A stretch of 64,000 nt of DNA, taken from assembly GCA_963814435.1 (NCBI GenBank), contig CAWFCV010000032.1, positions 62,001 through 126,000 on the forward strand, read 5' to 3'. Below are positions 8,731 through 17,057 of this stretch, piece after piece. The position numbers were made by a program, and so were the translations under genes. The DNA is from JAEUPI01 sp963814435. GTDB taxonomy: Bacteria; Pseudomonadota; Gammaproteobacteria; Burkholderiales; Burkholderiaceae_C. The notes under the pieces were generated by a model, which was not told where the DNA came from, made no database searches, and saw only the letters and a list, made by a program, of their open reading frames with translations. Position 1 is the stretch's first letter; every line of letters starts with the position of its first letter.

Positions 8731-9801
8731 ATGTTCAAGTTCCTTCGCGTCCCCGACCGGCTGTTCAAGCTGGTGATGTGGATCGTGTCGTTCGTGTTCG
8801 CCGGCTTTCTGGTCGGGCTGGGCAGCAAGATCGTGGCCGACCTGCCGCGGCTGGAGCAGTCGATCACGCAGGACCAGTTTGCCGACCAGTCGGCGCTGAA
8901 AGCCGCGCGCGACGCCAGCAAGCAGCTCGACCAGGAGCAACGCGAACTCAACGACGAGCTGGCTCGCGCCCGGCTGGCGCTGCAGGCCGCGGCCAACGCC
9001 TACCAGTCGGCACGCTCGGCCTACGCCAACTGGATCGCCACCCGCACCGCCACCACCGACCCGCAGCAGGACCCCGAGGTGATCCAGCGCACGCGCAACC
9101 TCGACACGCTGAAGGCGCGCGAGCGCGAGGCACAGTCGGCGGTGGAGTCGCTGGACGCGCGGCTGCTCACGTCGCGCCAGGCGCTCGCCGCGCAGCACCG
9201 CACCGAAGGCGAGCTGCTGCAGGCCGCCGACAGCGCCTACCGCAGCGCGCTGTTCAGGCAGCAGCTGCGCGTGTTCGGCGCGCGCCTGGCGCTCACGCTG
9301 CCGCTGCTGGCCATTGCCGGCTGGCTGATCGCGCGCAAGCGCCACAGTGACTACTGGCCGCTGATGCGCGGCTTCGTGCTGTTTGCGGTGTTCACCTTCT
9401 TCTTCGAGCTGGTGCCTTACCTGCCGAGCTACGGCGGCTACGTGCGCTACGGCGTCGGCATCGTGCTGACGGCGATTGCCGGGCACTACGTGATCAAGGC
9501 GATGCGCCGCTACCTCGAGCGCCGCAAGCTGGTGGAGCAGCAGACCGAGAGCGAACGGCGCAAGGCGCTGTCCAACGACGAGGCGCTGAAGAAGCTGGCC
9601 GCCAGCGTATGCCCCGGCTGCGAGCGCCCGGTGATGACCACCGGCGACGTGAAGGCCGACTTCTGCGTGCACTGCGGCCTGAAACTGTTCGACACCTGCG
9701 GCGGCTGCGGTTCGCGCAAGAACGCGTTCTTTCGCTACTGCATGAAGTGCGGCACCGGCGCGGACCAGCCGGCGCTGCCGACGATCACGGCCGCCGCGTA
9801 G
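8731..9801 (+). CDS. Membrane protein with periplasmic-type coiled coil and C-terminal double zinc ribbon
   Basis: Not a family I can name. The 356-residue protein has one membrane helix at about residues 12-33, then a long Ala/Gln/Arg-rich coiled coil (about 45-185). Three further membrane helices lie near 190-270, a charged helix near 270-295, and the end carries two zinc-ribbon Cys pairs (CPGC with CVHC; CGGCG with CMKC). The ATG follows AAGGAG, which overlaps the stop of the thioesterase gene. The zinc ribbons would be cytoplasmic and the coiled coil on the other side if the first helix is a signal anchor; topology is inference. The frame is intact. The likely role is structural or regulatory in the membrane, unproven. 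Confidence 0.7.
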   Translation: MFKFLRVPDRLFKLVMWIVSFVFAGFLVGLGSKIVADLPRLEQSITQDQFADQSALKAARDASKQLDQEQRELNDELARARLALQAAANAYQSARSAYANWIATRTATTDPQQDPEVIQRTRNLDTLKAREREAQSAVESLDARLLTSRQALAAQHRTEGELLQAADSAYRSALFRQQLRVFGARLALTLPLLAIAGWLIARKRHSDYWPLMRGFVLFAVFTFFFELVPYLPSYGGYVRYGVGIVLTAIAGHYVIKAMRRYLERRKLVEQQTESERRKALSNDEALKKLAASVCPGCERPVMTTGDVKADFCVHCGLKLFDTCGGCGSRKNAFFRYCMKCGTGADQPALPTITAAA

Positions 9802-9819
9802 GGCTGCCGCCCTGCCCCA

Positions 9820-9856
9820 TTGGCAGCAGACGGTAAACGGACTATGATCGGATCAT
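9820..9856 (+). promoter_or_regulatory. Promoter and overlapping palindromic operator of the RES toxin-antitoxin operon
   Basis: TTGGCA (9820-9825), a 17-bp spacer and TATGAT (9843-9848) make a good sigma-70 promoter. The expected start of transcription, about 7 nt past the -10, falls on or next to the antitoxin ATG at 9855, so the mRNA is predicted to be leaderless or nearly so. A perfect palindrome ATGATC-G-GATCAT (9844-9856) covers the -10 and the first two bases of the start codon and is a natural autorepression site. Confidence 0.65.
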
Positions 9857-10508
9857 GGTCAAGATCCAGATCGATCCCAATTCTGCTCCAACGGTGAATC
9901 GCCGCCTGCACGAGCGGCTGCTCGTGCTGCTGACGCGCGCCTCGGCGATGGGCGTGCTGGCCGGCGCCGCGATCACACAGATCGACGCCGCCGCGGTGCA
10001 ACGCGTGCTCACCGCGCTGCACAAGCAGGGCATCATCGGCGCAGCGCCCGTGGCGCTGGCGCCGCTGCTGAAGCAGGGCCCGTTGCAGTTGGATGCCGCG
10101 ACGGCCGAGCGCATGGCCGACAGCGTGGACCAGCTGGTGGCCGTGCTGGACGACTCACCCGCGCCGGCCAGCGAATGGGCCGCGATGCGCGCGGTGTTCG
10201 GCGACGAAGCCCTTGGCGAGCTGGTCGGCGTGGCCCCGGCCTCGCTGCGTCGCTACGCCGCCGCCGAGCGCGCCACGCCGCAGGCCACGGCCGAACGGCT
10301 GCACTGGGTGGCGATGGTGGTGTCGGACCTGGCCGGTTCGTACAACGAGTTCGGCATGCGCCGCTGGTTCGAGCGGCCGCGCACGCAGCTCGGCGGCAAA
10401 AGCCCGCGCGCGCTGCTCGGGCCCAAGTGGACACCCGATGCCAAGGCCGCGTTGCAGGTGCGCGCGCTCGCCGCGGTGCTTACGGGCGCACAGCCGCTCG
10501 CGGCCTGA
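9855..10508 (+). CDS. Antitoxin of a RES-type toxin-antitoxin pair (Xre/MbcA/ParS family)
   Basis: A 217-residue protein. The C-terminal third (RRWFERPRTQLGGKSPRALL) is the hallmark of the Xre/MbcA/ParS toxin-binding domain, which plugs the RES toxin active site. A helix-turn-helix-like segment (LGELVGVAPASLRRYAAAER) lies near residues 120-145 and could bind the palindrome over the promoter. The N-terminal 70 residues resemble another small helical DNA-binding unit, less surely. The antitoxin-first order, the adjacent RES gene 26 bp downstream and the operator all fit an autoregulated module. The start has no Shine-Dalgarno sequence, consistent with a leaderless transcript. Confidence 0.85.
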   Translation: MVKIQIDPNSAPTVNRRLHERLLVLLTRASAMGVLAGAAITQIDAAAVQRVLTALHKQGIIGAAPVALAPLLKQGPLQLDAATAERMADSVDQLVAVLDDSPAPASEWAAMRAVFGDEALGELVGVAPASLRRYAAAERATPQATAERLHWVAMVVSDLAGSYNEFGMRRWFERPRTQLGGKSPRALLGPKWTPDAKAALQVRALAAVLTGAQPLAA

Positions 10509-10534
10509 GCGCCACGGCCCTCGGCATCAAGGCC

Positions 10535-11068
10535 ATGGCCAAGCGGCTGGGCTTCCGGCATTGCGATTCGCGGATGCCATTCCTGTGGCAGAGCGACCAG
10601 CAGCCCGCCGCGCGCTGGCACGGCGACGGCGAAGGACCGGCCAACTACTTTGCCGACACACCGGTGGGTGCGTGGGCCGAGTTCTTGCGCCATGAGGAGA
10701 TTACCGACCCGGCAGATCTTGCGGGTGTGCGGCGGTCGTTGTGGGTGGTGGAGTTGCCCGACGATGACTATGCCGTGCCCAAGCTGCCGATGCGCACGCT
10801 CACGGGCGGATTGAGCAGCTACAGCGCTTGCCAGGCCGAAGCGCGGCGCTTGCGCGAAGCCGGCGCCTCGCGGCTCGAAGCGCCGGCTGCAGCGTTGAAG
10901 CCGGGCACCGCGCGCGGCTGGACGGCGGCACCGGACGTCGCTGAAGCGACCCTCCCGCGTGACGGCACGGCGTGGGTGCTGTTCGGGCCGTGCGATGCGG
11001 TGGGCTGGCCTGCGGTTGTCGCAGGAGCCCCGCCCGCCGAGGTGCTTGCGCTCGTGCGGCACTTCTGA
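10535..11068 (+). CDS. RES-domain toxin (NAD-degrading family)
   Basis: A 177-residue protein whose N-terminal half carries the RES pattern: RHCDSRMPFLW, AARWHGDGEGPANYFADT and GAWAEFLRHEEI, supplying conserved Arg, Tyr and Glu residues. RES toxins such as MbcT and ParT consume NAD+ or use it to modify targets, stopping growth until the antitoxin binds. It lies 26 bp behind the antitoxin gene on the same strand. ATG at 10535 is the first in-frame ATG before the domain; its ribosome-binding site is weak, which would keep toxin below antitoxin level. The frame is intact, so the pair is plausibly active. Confidence 0.85.
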   Translation: MAKRLGFRHCDSRMPFLWQSDQQPAARWHGDGEGPANYFADTPVGAWAEFLRHEEITDPADLAGVRRSLWVVELPDDDYAVPKLPMRTLTGGLSSYSACQAEARRLREAGASRLEAPAAALKPGTARGWTAAPDVAEATLPRDGTAWVLFGPCDAVGWPAVVAGAPPAEVLALVRHF

Positions 11069-11218
11069 ACAACGGACTCGTACCGCTCCTGCCGAACGAA
11101 CGGCGGCCTGTCACTGTGCCGCGCTGTCCGATTCGCTCTTGGCAATCGCCGAGGGCTTGCGGCGGCAACTGGCATCAAGCTCTCAGGTCGGCAACCATTG
11201 CGCTCCCACGCCATTGGC

Positions 11219-11704
11219 TCAAGCGCTTGCAGGCAGGCGAAGCATCAGCGTCTGAGGGTGCGTGGGCGAAGGCTGGAATCCGTAGTGCTCGTAGAACGTT
11301 CTGGCGCGCTCATGCAGCGCGTGTACCAGCAAGGCCCGTACTCCGGCGTTGCTCGAAACGGCGACGGCACGTTTGACTGCATCCTGAAGCAGGGCCGCGC
11401 CGAGCCGCTGGCCCTGGGCTAGTCGATCGACTGCCAAGCGCCCCAGCACCAACACGGGCACCGGGTCCGGCATGTTGCGCCTCACTCTGCTGGGTGCCGA
11501 CTCGTGCGACACGGCGCCCGCCGCCAAGGCGTAGTAGCCCCGCACGTGGCCACCCTCGTCCAGGACAACGAAGGTTCGACTTGCACCGCCGGCCTGGTTG
11601 GCCAGTGCACGGCGTTTGAGCCAATCGTCCAGTGAAGGCTCGCCGCACTCGAACCCTTCCACACGATGCGATGCCGTCAACAGCTGCGCCGACCCGAGAA
11701 GCAA
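11219..11704 (-). CDS. GNAT-family acetyltransferase toxin, TacT-like
   Basis: TacT-type toxins acetylate charged aminoacyl-tRNA and block translation. Family features: FECGEPSLDDWLKRRALANQ near the N-terminus, ASRTFVV, the acetyl-CoA loop in LAQGQRLGAALL, and the catalytic Tyr region FYEHYGF. I choose TTG at 11704, because GAAGGG precedes it by 6 nt and it gives the usual family N-terminus (161 residues). A GTG at 11734 in the same frame would add 10 residues and overlap the antitoxin gene. With TTG, the start lies only 2 bp after the antitoxin stop, so the two are translationally linked. No frameshift. Confidence 0.85.
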   Translation of the reverse strand: MLLGSAQLLTASHRVEGFECGEPSLDDWLKRRALANQAGGASRTFVVLDEGGHVRGYYALAAGAVSHESAPSRVRRNMPDPVPVLVLGRLAVDRLAQGQRLGAALLQDAVKRAVAVSSNAGVRALLVHALHERARTFYEHYGFQPSPTHPQTLMLRLPASA

Positions 11705-11706
11705 GT

Positions 11707-11985
11707 TCAGCCCTTCGCAGTCTTGCGCAACCACGGCGGTTTGACCGCCAAGAGCCGCTCCAAACCCGGGTTGGCTGCCGGCGACGCCTCGAGCAGCTTG
11801 ACGAACTGGCGAAATCTCACAGCGTCGAGCCGGAAGAACACCTGATCGAGCAGGACCGAGCGCGCCTTGTCGCAGGCGGCCTCGAGCATGAAATCCGAAC
11901 GGCTCTTGCCCAGCAGCTGAGCCGCCTGGTCGATAACGTCGCGTTGCTCAGGTCGCGCACGAAGATTGATGGCGGCATCACGCAT
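11707..11985 (-). CDS. DUF1778 ribbon-helix-helix antitoxin, TacA-like
   Basis: A 92-residue partner of the GNAT toxin. The N-terminus (INLRARPEQRDVIDQAAQLL then GKSRSDFMLEAA) is the ribbon-helix-helix DNA-binding region of DUF1778 proteins. The C-terminal tail (FRLDAVRFRQFVKLL) is the toxin-neutralising helix that wraps TacT enzymes. It is encoded first, and the toxin start lies right after its stop. Upstream is a consensus TTGACA promoter with a long inverted repeat over the -10, the expected target of this antitoxin or of the complex. Confidence 0.88.
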   Translation of the reverse strand: MRDAAINLRARPEQRDVIDQAAQLLGKSRSDFMLEAACDKARSVLLDQVFFRLDAVRFRQFVKLLEASPAANPGLERLLAVKPPWLRKTAKG

Positions 11986-12009
11986 GGTTTGAGGCCTCAG
12001 TCAGATACA

Positions 12010-12053
12010 CAACGGCTATACGGCATCTTAGTCAGCCGTGTAGCTGTTGTCAA
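12010..12053 (-). promoter_or_regulatory. Promoter and inverted-repeat operator of the TacAT-like operon
   Basis: On the minus strand a perfect TTGACA (12048-12053), a 17-bp spacer and TAAGAT (12025-12030) form the promoter. Two 15-nt arms, 12010-12024 and 12035-12049 (CAACGGCTATACGGC and GCCGTGTAGCTGTTG), are inverted repeats with 13 of 15 matches and a 10-bp centre that contains the -10. The layout suits repression by a ribbon-helix-helix antitoxin. Confidence 0.7.
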
Positions 12054-12084
12054 CACGCGCACTCCAGATGCATCGACATCCAAC

Positions 12085-12270
12085 GGTAGGGTGGTGGCAT
12101 TGTTGCGTGACGAGGGCGACAACCACCTGATCGGGCTGGCGGTGGCCGGCGGCGCCACGCACGTCGCGCGCCGCAACCTGCGCGATCTGCGAAACGCGGA
12201 GCTGAGGCGCGGCAAGGCACAGCGCGGCTTGCATCTGCTGCAGAAGGCCAGGGGCGCCGCGAAAAATTGA
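12085..12270 (+). pseudogene. C-terminal remnant of a PIN-domain toxin
   Basis: The plus strand reads LLRDEGDNHLIGLAVAGGATHVARRNLRDLRNAELR, split here as LLRDEGDNHLIGLAVAGG and ATHVARRNLRDLRNAELR. This matches the C-terminal part of PIN-family toxins (R-DEGDNHL-x-x-LAVAGGA-x-x-x-VTRNLRD pattern). The N-terminal half with the first catalytic Asp residues is absent, and the sequence after AELR no longer resembles the family. It appears to be a scar of a third toxin-antitoxin locus beside the TacAT operon, whose promoter region now abuts it. No start codon or ribosome-binding site is evident. Confidence 0.6.
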
Positions 12271-12334
12271 TGCCGCGCCGGCGTCAGCAAGAAGCCGTTC
12301 TGGGCGCGGCGTCAAGTGCAGCACCCGAGCCGGC

Positions 12335-15300
12335 CTACTGCGTCAACGCCGGCGCCCCCCACATCGGCTCCGTGCGATGCACGGGCAGGATCGTTTGCCG
12401 CTCGCTCTGCAGCGCCGCCTGATCCCCGGCCCCGAAGGCAGCCATCGCCGAGACCAGGCTGTGCACCTGGCCGAGCATGATGGCATCGGTGACGCCTGCG
12501 CTGGGCGCGGCCGCTACAGGCTCGAGCAGCATGTCACCGCGCAAGCTCCACAGCTTCCACGGCAGCCGGTAGGCCGGCTGCACGGGTGCGGCGGTGGCGG
12601 CCTCCGCGGCCGCACGGACCGGCATGATCTGCTGGCGCTCCAACGCCGGGTCGGCCGACGCATCGGTCGCGGCGAATTGGCGGCTGGCTAGCGACAGCGG
12701 GATCTGCGCCGGTGACAGGGTCGAGCCGTCGCTGAGCTGGAAGGTCTCGATGCGACTGGCCGTGTCGCCGTAGTAGCTGCTGATCACCAGCTTGTCGGCG
12801 GCATTGCCGCTTACGGTGACCTCCAGGTTGTTGCCGACGTGGCTGAAGACGAGCTGCGCCGCGGTGATGCCGGCGCCGAACTCCACGCGATCGGCGCCGC
12901 CGGCGTCGCTGACGGTGTCGACACCGTAGCCGATGCCCCAGCGGTAGATCTCGTTGCTGATCGTGGTGTCGGTCAGCGCATCGTTACCGGCGCCGCCGTC
13001 GTAGGTGTCGTTGCCGCCCGCGCCGGTCAGCGTGTTGGCGGCGCCGTTGCCGGTGAGCACGTTGGCGTTGCGCATTGCCGGTGCCGTTGATGGCGCCGGT
13101 GCCGGTCAGCGTCAGGTTCTCCACGTTGGCGCCGAGCGTGAGCGTGACGCGACGACTCGACCGTATCGGTGCCCTCGCCGGCGGCTTCGGTGATCACGTC
13201 GGTGCTGACGTTGACGACGTAGGTGTCGTTGCCCAGGCCGCCGGTCATGGTGTCGTTGCCGGTGCCGCCGTCGAGCGTGTCGTTGCCGTCGCCGCCGGTC
13301 AGCGTGTTGGCGCCGCTGTTGCCGGTGAGCACGTTGTCCAGCGCGTTGCCGGTGCCGCTGATGCGCGGTCGTGCCGGTCAGGGTCAGGTTCTCGACGTTG
13401 TGCGGCCAGCGTCGTAGCGTGACCGTCGACTGCACGGTGTCGGTGCCTTCGCCCGCGAGCTCGGTGACGACGTCGGTCGCGACGTTGACCACGTAGGTGT
13501 CGTTGCCGGCGCCGCCGACCATGGTGTCGGTGCCGGTGCCGCCATCGAGCGTGTCGTTGCCGGCGCCGCCGTTGAGCGTGTTGGCGCCGCTGTTGCCGGT
13601 GAGCACGTTGTCCAGCGCGTTGCCGGTGCCGTTGATGGCCGCTGGTGCCGGTGAGGGTCGAGGTTCTCGACGTTGGCGCGCGAGCGTGTAGCGTGACGCT
13701 GGACTGCACCGGTCGGTGCCTTCGCCGGCGAGCTCGGTGACCACGTCGCCGGCGTTGTCGACGACGTAGGTGTCGTTGCCGGCGCCGCCGATCATCGTGT
13801 CGGCGCCGGTGCCGCCCGTCGAGCGTGTTGTTGCCGGCGTTGCCGGTGAGCACGTTGGCCAGCGTGTTGCCGGTGGCGTTGATGTTGCGCGCTGCCGGTC
13901 AGCGTGAGGTTCTCGACGTTGGCGGCCAAGGTGAGCGTGACCGAGGACTGCACGGTGTCGGTGCCCTGGCCGGACGACTCGCTCACCACGTCGCTCGTGC
14001 TGTCGACGACGAAGGTGTCGTTGCCGAGGCCGCCTGCCATGTTGTCGTTGCCTGTGCCGCCGTCGAGTAGGTCGTCGCCATCCAACCCCGTCAGGGTGTC
14101 GTTGCCGGCCAGGCCGTAGATGCGGTCGGCTGCCGAGCTGCCGGTCAAGCTGTCCGGGCCATTCGTCCCCGTGATCTGGCTCGCCATCGTCTTCAGCGTG
14201 GCGTTGTCCCACACCACACCGTTCGAGAATTCCGCGGCCTCCAATTCATACGACGCGGCACTGAAGAAGTCGCCCACCGCGAACAACCCGCTGCCGGTGG
14301 ACTGCTGCAGGAACCACAGATCGTTGCCGATCTGACGGATGCTAATGTCGGTTGACGACAAATCGGTGAAGCGCACACGGTCAGCGGCACCACCGCTCTC
14401 GCGGATCACGTCGAATCCGTCGCCGCTGGCAAACCGGTAGACATCATTGCCATGCCCACCGTAAAGCGCATCGCTGCCGAGCCCGCCCGTCAGATCGTCG
14501 TCACCATCGCCGCCCAACAGGGTGTCGTTGCCGGCAGCGCCGGCCAGCGTGTCGCTCACGCTGCCGCCGAGTAGCAGGTCATCTCCCGCCGAGCTGGTGT
14601 TCGCGTTGCCCGCTTGCGCCCGCAGGGCTATCGCACTGGCTGGTATCGGCAAGCCATCCGACGCGAATTCGAATGTCCCGAACTCGCCGGTTGCCGTCCA
14701 GGATTGGCCGTCGATGAAGAAGTGCGAGAGCGTCAAGCTATCGCCCGTGCTGGTCACGGTGGCAACCAGGTTCGCACCGTTGCGCGTGAACGCCAGGTCA
14801 CCCGGCGAAGTGTCGGCATTGAACAGGACGCGCTTGATCGACGTTGTCCAGCCGCCCGCCGCCACGTCGTGCCCCATGCCCCTGCCGAAGACGACGCTGC
14901 CGGTGGCCTGCTGGCGGACGAATTGCAGCAGGTCGTCGCCCGCACCGCCATCCAGCACATCCTGCCCGTAGAACGAGGTCAGCGTGTCGTTGCCCGCGCC
15001 GCCCAGCAACGTGTCGTGGCCGAGGTCGGTCGTGCCCACCGCGTCCGTGATGCTGTCGTTGCCGCCAAGACCCGACAGCACATTGCCCTCGATGTTGCCG
15101 TAGATGACGTTGTCGGCGTTGTTGCCTTCCGCGCCCGAGGCGCCGAGCGCATCGGCCAACGTGATGTTCTCGACGTTCGAGAAGCCAACCAACGAATAGC
15201 TGCCCATAGCGCCTGCGGCGATGACGACCGTATCGGCTCCCTGCCCGGCCAGCTCCACCACCACGTCACCGGCGCCAACGCGATAGGTGTCGTTGCCCAA

Positions 15301-16190
15301 TCCGCCGGACAATACATTGGCGGCGCCGTTGCCAGAACCGTCGAGCACGTTGTTGGCGTCATTGCCTGTGGCGGCGACGGCCGCGCTCCCCGAAAGCGTG
15401 GCGTTCTCGATCCCCGCACCGAGCGTGTAGTCGAACGGCACAATGACTGTGTCGAACCCGTCGCCAGGTGCAACGATGACGTCGCCGGTGTTGTCCACGA
15501 TGAACGTGTTGTCCATCACCGATCCCACCATCGTGTCGGCACCGGCCCCGCCATCAATGGTGACGCCACCGATGTTCGGGTTTGCGGTGATCGAGTTGTT
15601 CAACGCGTTGCCGGTGATCGAGAACGGCTGCCCCAGACTGACGACCAAGTTCTCGATATTGGCCGGCAGGGTATAGACGCTGCCGCTCGCATTGAGATAG
15701 ATCGTGTCAAGGCCTTCGTTCGGCTGCTCGACAACGAGGTCACCGTCGGTCAAGTCGATGTACTAGGTGTCGTCTCCAGTCCCGCCCACCATCGAATCAG
15801 CCACGCCGTCCTTCATCGAGGAAATGTCGCCTCCAACCAGCGTATCGTCCCCCGCACCGCCGGTGATGGTGTCCCGACCGGTGCTGCCCGACAGCCAGTT
15901 GTGCCCCGAGTTGCCCGCGAGCACGTTGTCGAGTCCATTGCCGCCGCCAAATGTGTTCACATAGCCTGTCAGGGTCAGGTTCTCGACGTTGGCAGCCAGC
16001 GTGAAATCGACCGCGCTTTGCACCGTGTCGAGACCTTGGTTCACGCCTTCAGTGACGGTGTCGCCCGTGTCGTCGACCACGAACGTGTCGTTGCCCGCGG
16101 TACCCGCCATCGAATTCGGCGTCCCGGTCACGGTGCGTGAGGCAATCGTTGCCGCGTTCCAAACCGTTCCGTCGCCGAACTCCACTCGCT
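12335..16190 (-). pseudogene. RTX (haemolysin-type calcium-binding) repeat protein, broken
   Basis: About 3.8 kb encodes GGxGNDT-type nonapeptide repeats that bind Ca2+ after export by a type I system. Seen are many GGAGNDTL/GGLGNDTY units, repeated blocks of about 91 residues (VENLTLTGT to DTVQSSVTL), a haemolysin-related segment near the C-terminus (AAQLVFSHVGNNLEVTV) and an Ala-rich end. The original N-terminus is missing: the first recognisable piece, RVEFGDGTVWNAATI, is joined out of frame to the adaptor gene hlyD near 16190. An in-frame TAG at 15763-15765 sits where a Tyr codon is expected, and several single-base indels occur at 13.1-13.9 kb. Some breaks may be assembly artefacts of repetitive DNA. 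If correct, no functional RTX protein is made. Confidence 0.8.
13100..14080 (-). repeat. Tandem repeats of about 275 bp (91 codons) inside the RTX gene
   Basis: The motif for VENLTLTG recurs at about 13105, 13385, 13660 and 13905, so units are about 250-275 bp. Each codes for a strand-rich spacer followed by four to five GNDT-type Ca2+ repeats and TDVVTELAGEGTDTV. Unit-to-unit similarity is high enough to confuse assembly, and indels cluster at equivalent positions in the units. Confidence 0.75.
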
Positions 16191-16796
16191 TCGCAGCAGC
16201 GCGGCGGTGTCGGGTGCCTGGGCTTCGCGCGGGCGATCGAGCGCTGGCGCCGTGCCAGATTGCAGTGCCCGCAGCAGCGCCTGGCTGCGTGCCATTTCGC
16301 TTCGCGCGGAAAGCTGCTGTTCGCCGATGGAGGCGTTGTCGGCGCTCGAGGCGGTGGCGTCCAGCTCCACCAGCAGCTGGCCTTCGCGCACACGGTCGCC
16401 GTCCTTCACGTGGATGGCGCGCACCACTGCGGTGTCGAGCGGTTGGATCAGCTTGCTGCGCTGGCTCACCACGATGCGGCCGCTGGCCACGGCCACGATG
16501 TCCACCTGGCCGACGACGCTCCAGGTGAGCGTGGCCACGAAGATCGCCATGATCACCCACATCGCGCGTCGCGGTGCCGGGTGGACGGGCGTTTCCTGCA
16601 GGCTCAGCGCCGCGGGCAGAAAAGCGGCCTCCTCGGCCAGGCGTCTGGGGCCGGCGAGCTCGGCCCGCGCCGCCCAGGCTGCGCGCAGCACGGCGGCATA
16701 GCGGGCGAGGAGGTGCAGCGCGGGGTGGCGGGCGGGGCTCGCGGCCGCCGCGGCACTCAATGCGGGCAGCTGCATGACATCACTTTCTGATAGCAT
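16187..16796 (-). pseudogene. Type I secretion adaptor (HlyD family), 3'-truncated
   Basis: About 200 residues of an HlyD-type membrane-fusion protein: a cytoplasmic N-terminus (MQLPALSAAAAASPARH), one membrane helix (MWVIMAIFVATLTWSVVGQV), then the lipoyl-like strand IVAVASGRIVVSQRSKLIQP and VKDGDRVREGQLLVELDAT. The usual protein is about 430 residues; the coiled-coil hairpin and C-terminal beta-barrel are missing. After LLRSEWSS the sequence becomes RTX repeat sequence in another frame, around the shared string GAGTGGAG. Start is ATG 16796 or 16775. It would bridge inner-membrane ABC exporter and TolC; in this form it cannot. It is divergent from hicA, with 6 bp between starts. Confidence 0.75.
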
Positions 16797-16802
16797 TTGC
16801 CG

Positions 16803-17057
16803 GTGAACAACCGGCACCGCAAGACCCTTGCGCTGGTGTTTGACGAGCCGGTGCCACGCACACTGGCCTGGGCTGACATCGAAGCCATGCTCATTGCGGC
16901 CGGTGCGTTGTGTCTGAACAAGGGTGGTTCGGCTGTCACGTTCACGCTGCTTGGCGAGCGGCTCGACGTGCACCGCCCGCACCCGCAGAAGGAGGCCAAG
17001 CCGTACGTGGTGCGCAACGTGCGGCGGTTCCTGGAGCTGGCAGGAGTTAGACCATGA
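16803..17057 (+). CDS. hicA: HicA-family mRNA interferase toxin
   Basis: An 84-residue protein with the double-stranded-RNA-binding-like fold pattern of the longer HicA subfamily: KTLALVFDEP, WADIEAMLIAAGA, SAVTFTLLG, then VHRPHPQKEAKPYVVRNVRR and FLELAG. It cleaves mRNA or tmRNA in known systems. Start is GTG at 16803; no clear ribosome-binding site. Its stop overlaps the hicB ATG (ATGA). The pair lies on the opposite strand to the flanking secretion genes, between the ABC transporter and adaptor genes, which indicates a later insertion. Confidence 0.85.
   Translation: MNNRHRKTLALVFDEPVPRTLAWADIEAMLIAAGALCLNKGGSAVTFTLLGERLDVHRPHPQKEAKPYVVRNVRRFLELAGVRP

Noticed and set aside
13100..14080. 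Regular repeats that might suggest a CRISPR array
   Set aside because: Unit length is about 275 bp, units are coding in frame and match RTX calcium-binding repeats; there are no short repeats with unique spacers.
16791..16803. TAGCAT as a -10 giving a leaderless hicA transcript
   Set aside because: There is no acceptable -35 at 15-19 bp, so the spacing to GTG is likely chance.
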